Below are positions 49,324 to 49,823 of a DNA stretch of 49,823 bases, in pieces. Position 1 is the first letter of the stretch; each line of letters starts with the position of its first letter. Made by a program: the position numbers and the translations under genes. The DNA is from an uncultured Bacteroidales bacterium (GTDB lineage: Bacteria; Bacteroidota; Bacteroidia; Bacteroidales; WCHB1-69). A model generated the notes under the pieces. That model worked only from the letters and a program-made list of their open reading frames with translations. It had not been told where the DNA came from and did no database searches. Where the stretch lies: the NCBI GenBank assembly GCA_946186495.1, contig CAMHNQ010000016.1, forward strand, positions 1-49,823, given 5' to 3'.

Positions 49324-49823
49324 CTAATAATAAACATTGTGCCCTATAGGACCTGAAAAATGACCAATGTAGGATAATCCAAACTCATCTGTAAAAGAAA
49401 AAGTGAAAACATTTTGATTGTTATCGATACTGTACGATATCGTTCCAGAAATAATTCCTATTCCATTGGAAATATAATCAACATAATAATCACACAGAAA
49501 AGATTCATTTGTGCAAAAATGAAATGCACCAGGATTTAGAAGATGGTTGTTGCATATAACTCCTGAATATGTACCACACAATAAATTGTAATTAGCGTTA
49601 TATCTACCCAAAACAAATAAAATGGCTTTGTGTGGGCCAATAAAACTAAGAGATCGATAGCAATCGCTGAAATCGTTGTAGTTCAAGGCAGCGTCTTCTA
49701 ATAAACAACTTGATAATGGTATGGAAACATTGTTGTTCAAACAAATAATCTCATTATAAGGTTGAGGACGACAATATGTGGTGGTTGTCACGCAATTCTG
49801 AGCATCTTTAACATAAAATGTAT
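49324..49823 (-). CDS. Hypothetical secreted-type protein, 5' end beyond the window
   Basis: The frame is open to the end of the window, so the gene starts outside it. The visible 165 or so residues are rich in Cys, Tyr and Asn (for example NAQCVT-like start, SSCLLEDAALNYNDFSDCYR, and LLCGTYSGVICNNHLL) and end FSFTDEFGLSYIGHFSGPIG followed by HNVYY. I recognise no family. Its AT-rich composition matches the neighbouring GLUG gene, 49 bp downstream on the same strand, which suggests that both belong to one recently acquired or fast-evolving surface locus. Confidence 0.55.
   Translation of the reverse strand, partial: TFYVKDAQNCVTTTTYCRPQPYNEIICLNNNVSIPLSSCLLEDAALNYNDFSDCYRSLSFIGPHKAILFVLGRYNANYNLLCGTYSGVICNNHLLNPGAFHFCTNESFLCDYYVDYISNGIGIISGTISYSIDNNQNVFTFSFTDEFGLSYIGHFSGPIGHNVYY

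Overview
The window is chromosomal DNA of a member of the Bacteroidota, most likely an anaerobic, protein-secreting Bacteroidales. The evidence is: (i) Bacteroidota-type promoter -7 boxes (TAnnTTTG) in front of many genes, with no consistent Shine-Dalgarno sequences; (ii) ferredoxin-dependent 2-oxoglutarate oxidation (korAB); (iii) proteins ending in type IX secretion (T9SS) sorting domains with a YPNP motif; (iv) Bacteroidota-specific families (PUR/DUF3276, DUF5683, DUF2795, a PG1098-like methyltransferase, an ExbB-ExbD-TonB operon). The genus cannot be named from sequence alone.

Layout. 1-3.3 kb is an accessory island beside the 3' end of korB. It holds two extra exact-length copies of the last 57 codons of korB, each with its own terminator, and a mixture of intact and broken toxin-antitoxin genes: an orphan XRE antitoxin, hicAB, a YafQ/RelE pair, and two fragments of the same XRE gene. 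3.3-6.3 kb is korB and korA. 6.5-9.9 kb is xseA, algH/yqgE and a methyltransferase, all on the minus strand. 10-16 kb is yidC, a PUR-domain gene, parA, parB, a DUF5683 membrane protein, a collapsed toxin-antitoxin pair and dapB. 16-20.2 kb is lepB, an acyl-adenylate-forming ligase and a metallo-beta-lactamase-fold hydrolase. 20.2-27.6 kb is a lamin-tail secreted protein, asd, uvrA, a HAD phosphatase and argF. 27.7-32.3 kb is an AAA-ATPase/nuclease-like protein, a leucine-rich-repeat protein, a porin, a DUF2795 protein, a PduO-type cobalamin adenosyltransferase and tRNA-Lys(CUU). 32.4-37.1 kb is the tonB-exbD-exbB operon and ftsK. 37.2-49.8 kb is a secreted C10 cysteine protease, mnmA, a polysaccharide-deacetylase-like gene, a minus-strand operon (rhomboid protease, endonuclease/exonuclease/phosphatase, HExxH protein), aroA, a giant GLUG/fibronectin-like T9SS cargo and a gene cut off by the window end.

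Most genes are housekeeping: replication and segregation (parAB, ftsK), envelope biogenesis (yidC, lepB, tonB system), lysine and threonine synthesis (asd, dapB), arginine metabolism (argF), aromatic synthesis (aroA), DNA repair (uvrA, xseA) and tRNA modification (mnmA). Promoters are often arranged as divergent pairs in short gaps.

The strongest unexplained observation is the korB 3' end acting as a repeated insertion point. All three copies start at the same codon, are exactly 174 bp, and differ almost only at synonymous sites. This looks like cassettes that restore the end of the target gene on entry, but no integrase is visible. Two other features deserve attention: 7-bp tandem arrays that start at stop codons of several genes, and a GTAGGGGCGA palindrome that supplies the aroA stop codon and is also read in frame inside a T9SS sorting domain.
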